Source: JALZDI01 sp036259355 (lineage in GTDB: Bacteria; Actinomycetota; Actinomycetes; Propionibacteriales; Nocardioidaceae). Taken from it: a DNA stretch of 13,109 nucleotides. The DNA lies in NCBI GenBank assembly GCA_036259355.1, contig DATABY010000228.1:1-13109 (forward strand), read 5' to 3'. The position numbers and the translations under genes were made by a program. Within the stretch, counting starts at the first letter, position 1; the number at the start of each line of letters is the position of its first letter. Shown here in pieces: positions 12,988 through 13,109 of the stretch. The notes under the pieces were generated by a model. It searched no databases. It was given only the letters and a program-made list of their open reading frames with translations, and was not told the origin of the DNA.

Positions 12988-13109
12988 ATGACCACGAAGA
13001 CCGCTGAGAAGTCCACCAGGCAGCGCACGAAGGCCACCGGCACCAAGCCCACGAAGCAGACCACCAAACAGACCACCAAGCCCGCCGAGGCCCCCGAGAA
13101 GACTGCTCC
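12988..13109 (+). CDS. Second fatty acid desaturase, 5' end only
   Basis: An open frame from the ATG at 12988 that is cut by the window end after 40 full codons. GAGGAGG (12974-12980) lies 7 nt upstream. The translation matches residues 1-40 of the minus-strand desaturase except for Asn17 to Thr, Ala25 to Thr and Gly34 to Glu. Only the disordered Lys/Thr/Ala-rich tail is visible. That the rest encodes a desaturase is inferred from this match, since the histidine boxes lie outside the window. If complete, the cell has two divergently transcribed paralogues from one control region. Confidence 0.75.
   Translation, partial: MTTKTAEKSTRQRTKATGTKPTKQTTKQTTKPAEAPEKTA

Larger units (their letters stand above)
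12799..13109. repeat. Large inverted repeat: back-to-back desaturase gene starts
   Basis: The left arm (12799-12934) and right arm (12974-13109) are inverted copies over 136 bp with three mismatches, around a 39-bp spacer. Each arm holds a ribosome site and the first 40 codons of a desaturase gene. The 14 bases next to each ATG are identical. The right arm runs to the window edge with no loss of match, so the repeat continues beyond it. No transposase or target-site duplication is seen. It reads as a divergent gene duplication. Confidence 0.9.

Noticed and set aside
11790..13007. A plus-strand open frame opposite the desaturase.
   Set aside because: It is the mirror of the desaturase codons (Val/Leu/Gly/Asp-rich) and crosses the divergent promoter, so it is a composition artefact.
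12799..13109. Inverted repeat considered as transposon ends or a fold-back assembly error.
   Set aside because: There is no transposase or target duplication. The three mismatches and a non-palindromic spacer with its own direct repeat argue against a simple fold-back artefact, although long reads would settle it.

Overview
The window is GC-rich, densely packed actinobacterial chromosome. The set of genes (panB, a two-domain glutamine-dependent nadE, a GlnA2-type glutamine synthetase, full-length glnE, an F420/deazaflavin-type oxidoreductase and a three-histidine-box desaturase resembling the DesA3 group) points to Actinomycetota. A Nocardioides-like member of the Propionibacteriales is a reasonable guess from overall style, but no ribosomal or marker gene fixes the genus. 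Several genes appear to have leaderless starts, with a TANNNT-like -10 hexamer ending 7 nt before the GTG or ATG. That is common in this phylum.

Layout. 1-1069: a minus-strand, lysine-rich histone-H1-like protein built on [ST][TP]A[KR]K pentapeptides; then about 400 bp of gene-free, less GC-rich DNA containing two palindromes; then a plus-strand small three-helix membrane protein. 1134-3812: panB and nadE on the minus strand. 3813-3958: a divergent control region with a candidate GlnR box. 3959-5299: glnA2 on the plus strand, followed by strong hairpins. 5453-7165: a secreted seven-repeat beta-propeller protein with a C-terminal DUF11 domain. 7178-7202: an 11-bp hairpin that ends both converging genes. 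7202-7627: a minus-strand DDN-like deazaflavin oxidoreductase, divergent from 7716-11350, a class I glutamine amidotransferase overlapping glnE by four bases. 11354-11416: two hairpins in the convergent gap. 11431-12920: a minus-strand operon of a desaturase and a 74-residue protein. 12988-13109: the start of a second, nearly identical desaturase gene reading outward on the plus strand and cut off by the window end.

Biology. The centre of the window is a glutamine/nitrogen neighbourhood. GlnA2 either makes glutamine or gamma-glutamylates amines, GlnE adjusts glutamine synthetase activity by adenylylation, and NadE and the amidotransferase both hydrolyse glutamine. The GlnR-like site between nadE and glnA2 would tie this to nitrogen status. 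The most unusual part is the right edge, where two desaturase genes start back to back with near-identical Lys/Thr/Ala-rich N-termini. They share a 67-bp divergent promoter region that carries a 16-bp direct repeat. I see no CRISPR array, transposase, integrase, tRNA or rRNA.
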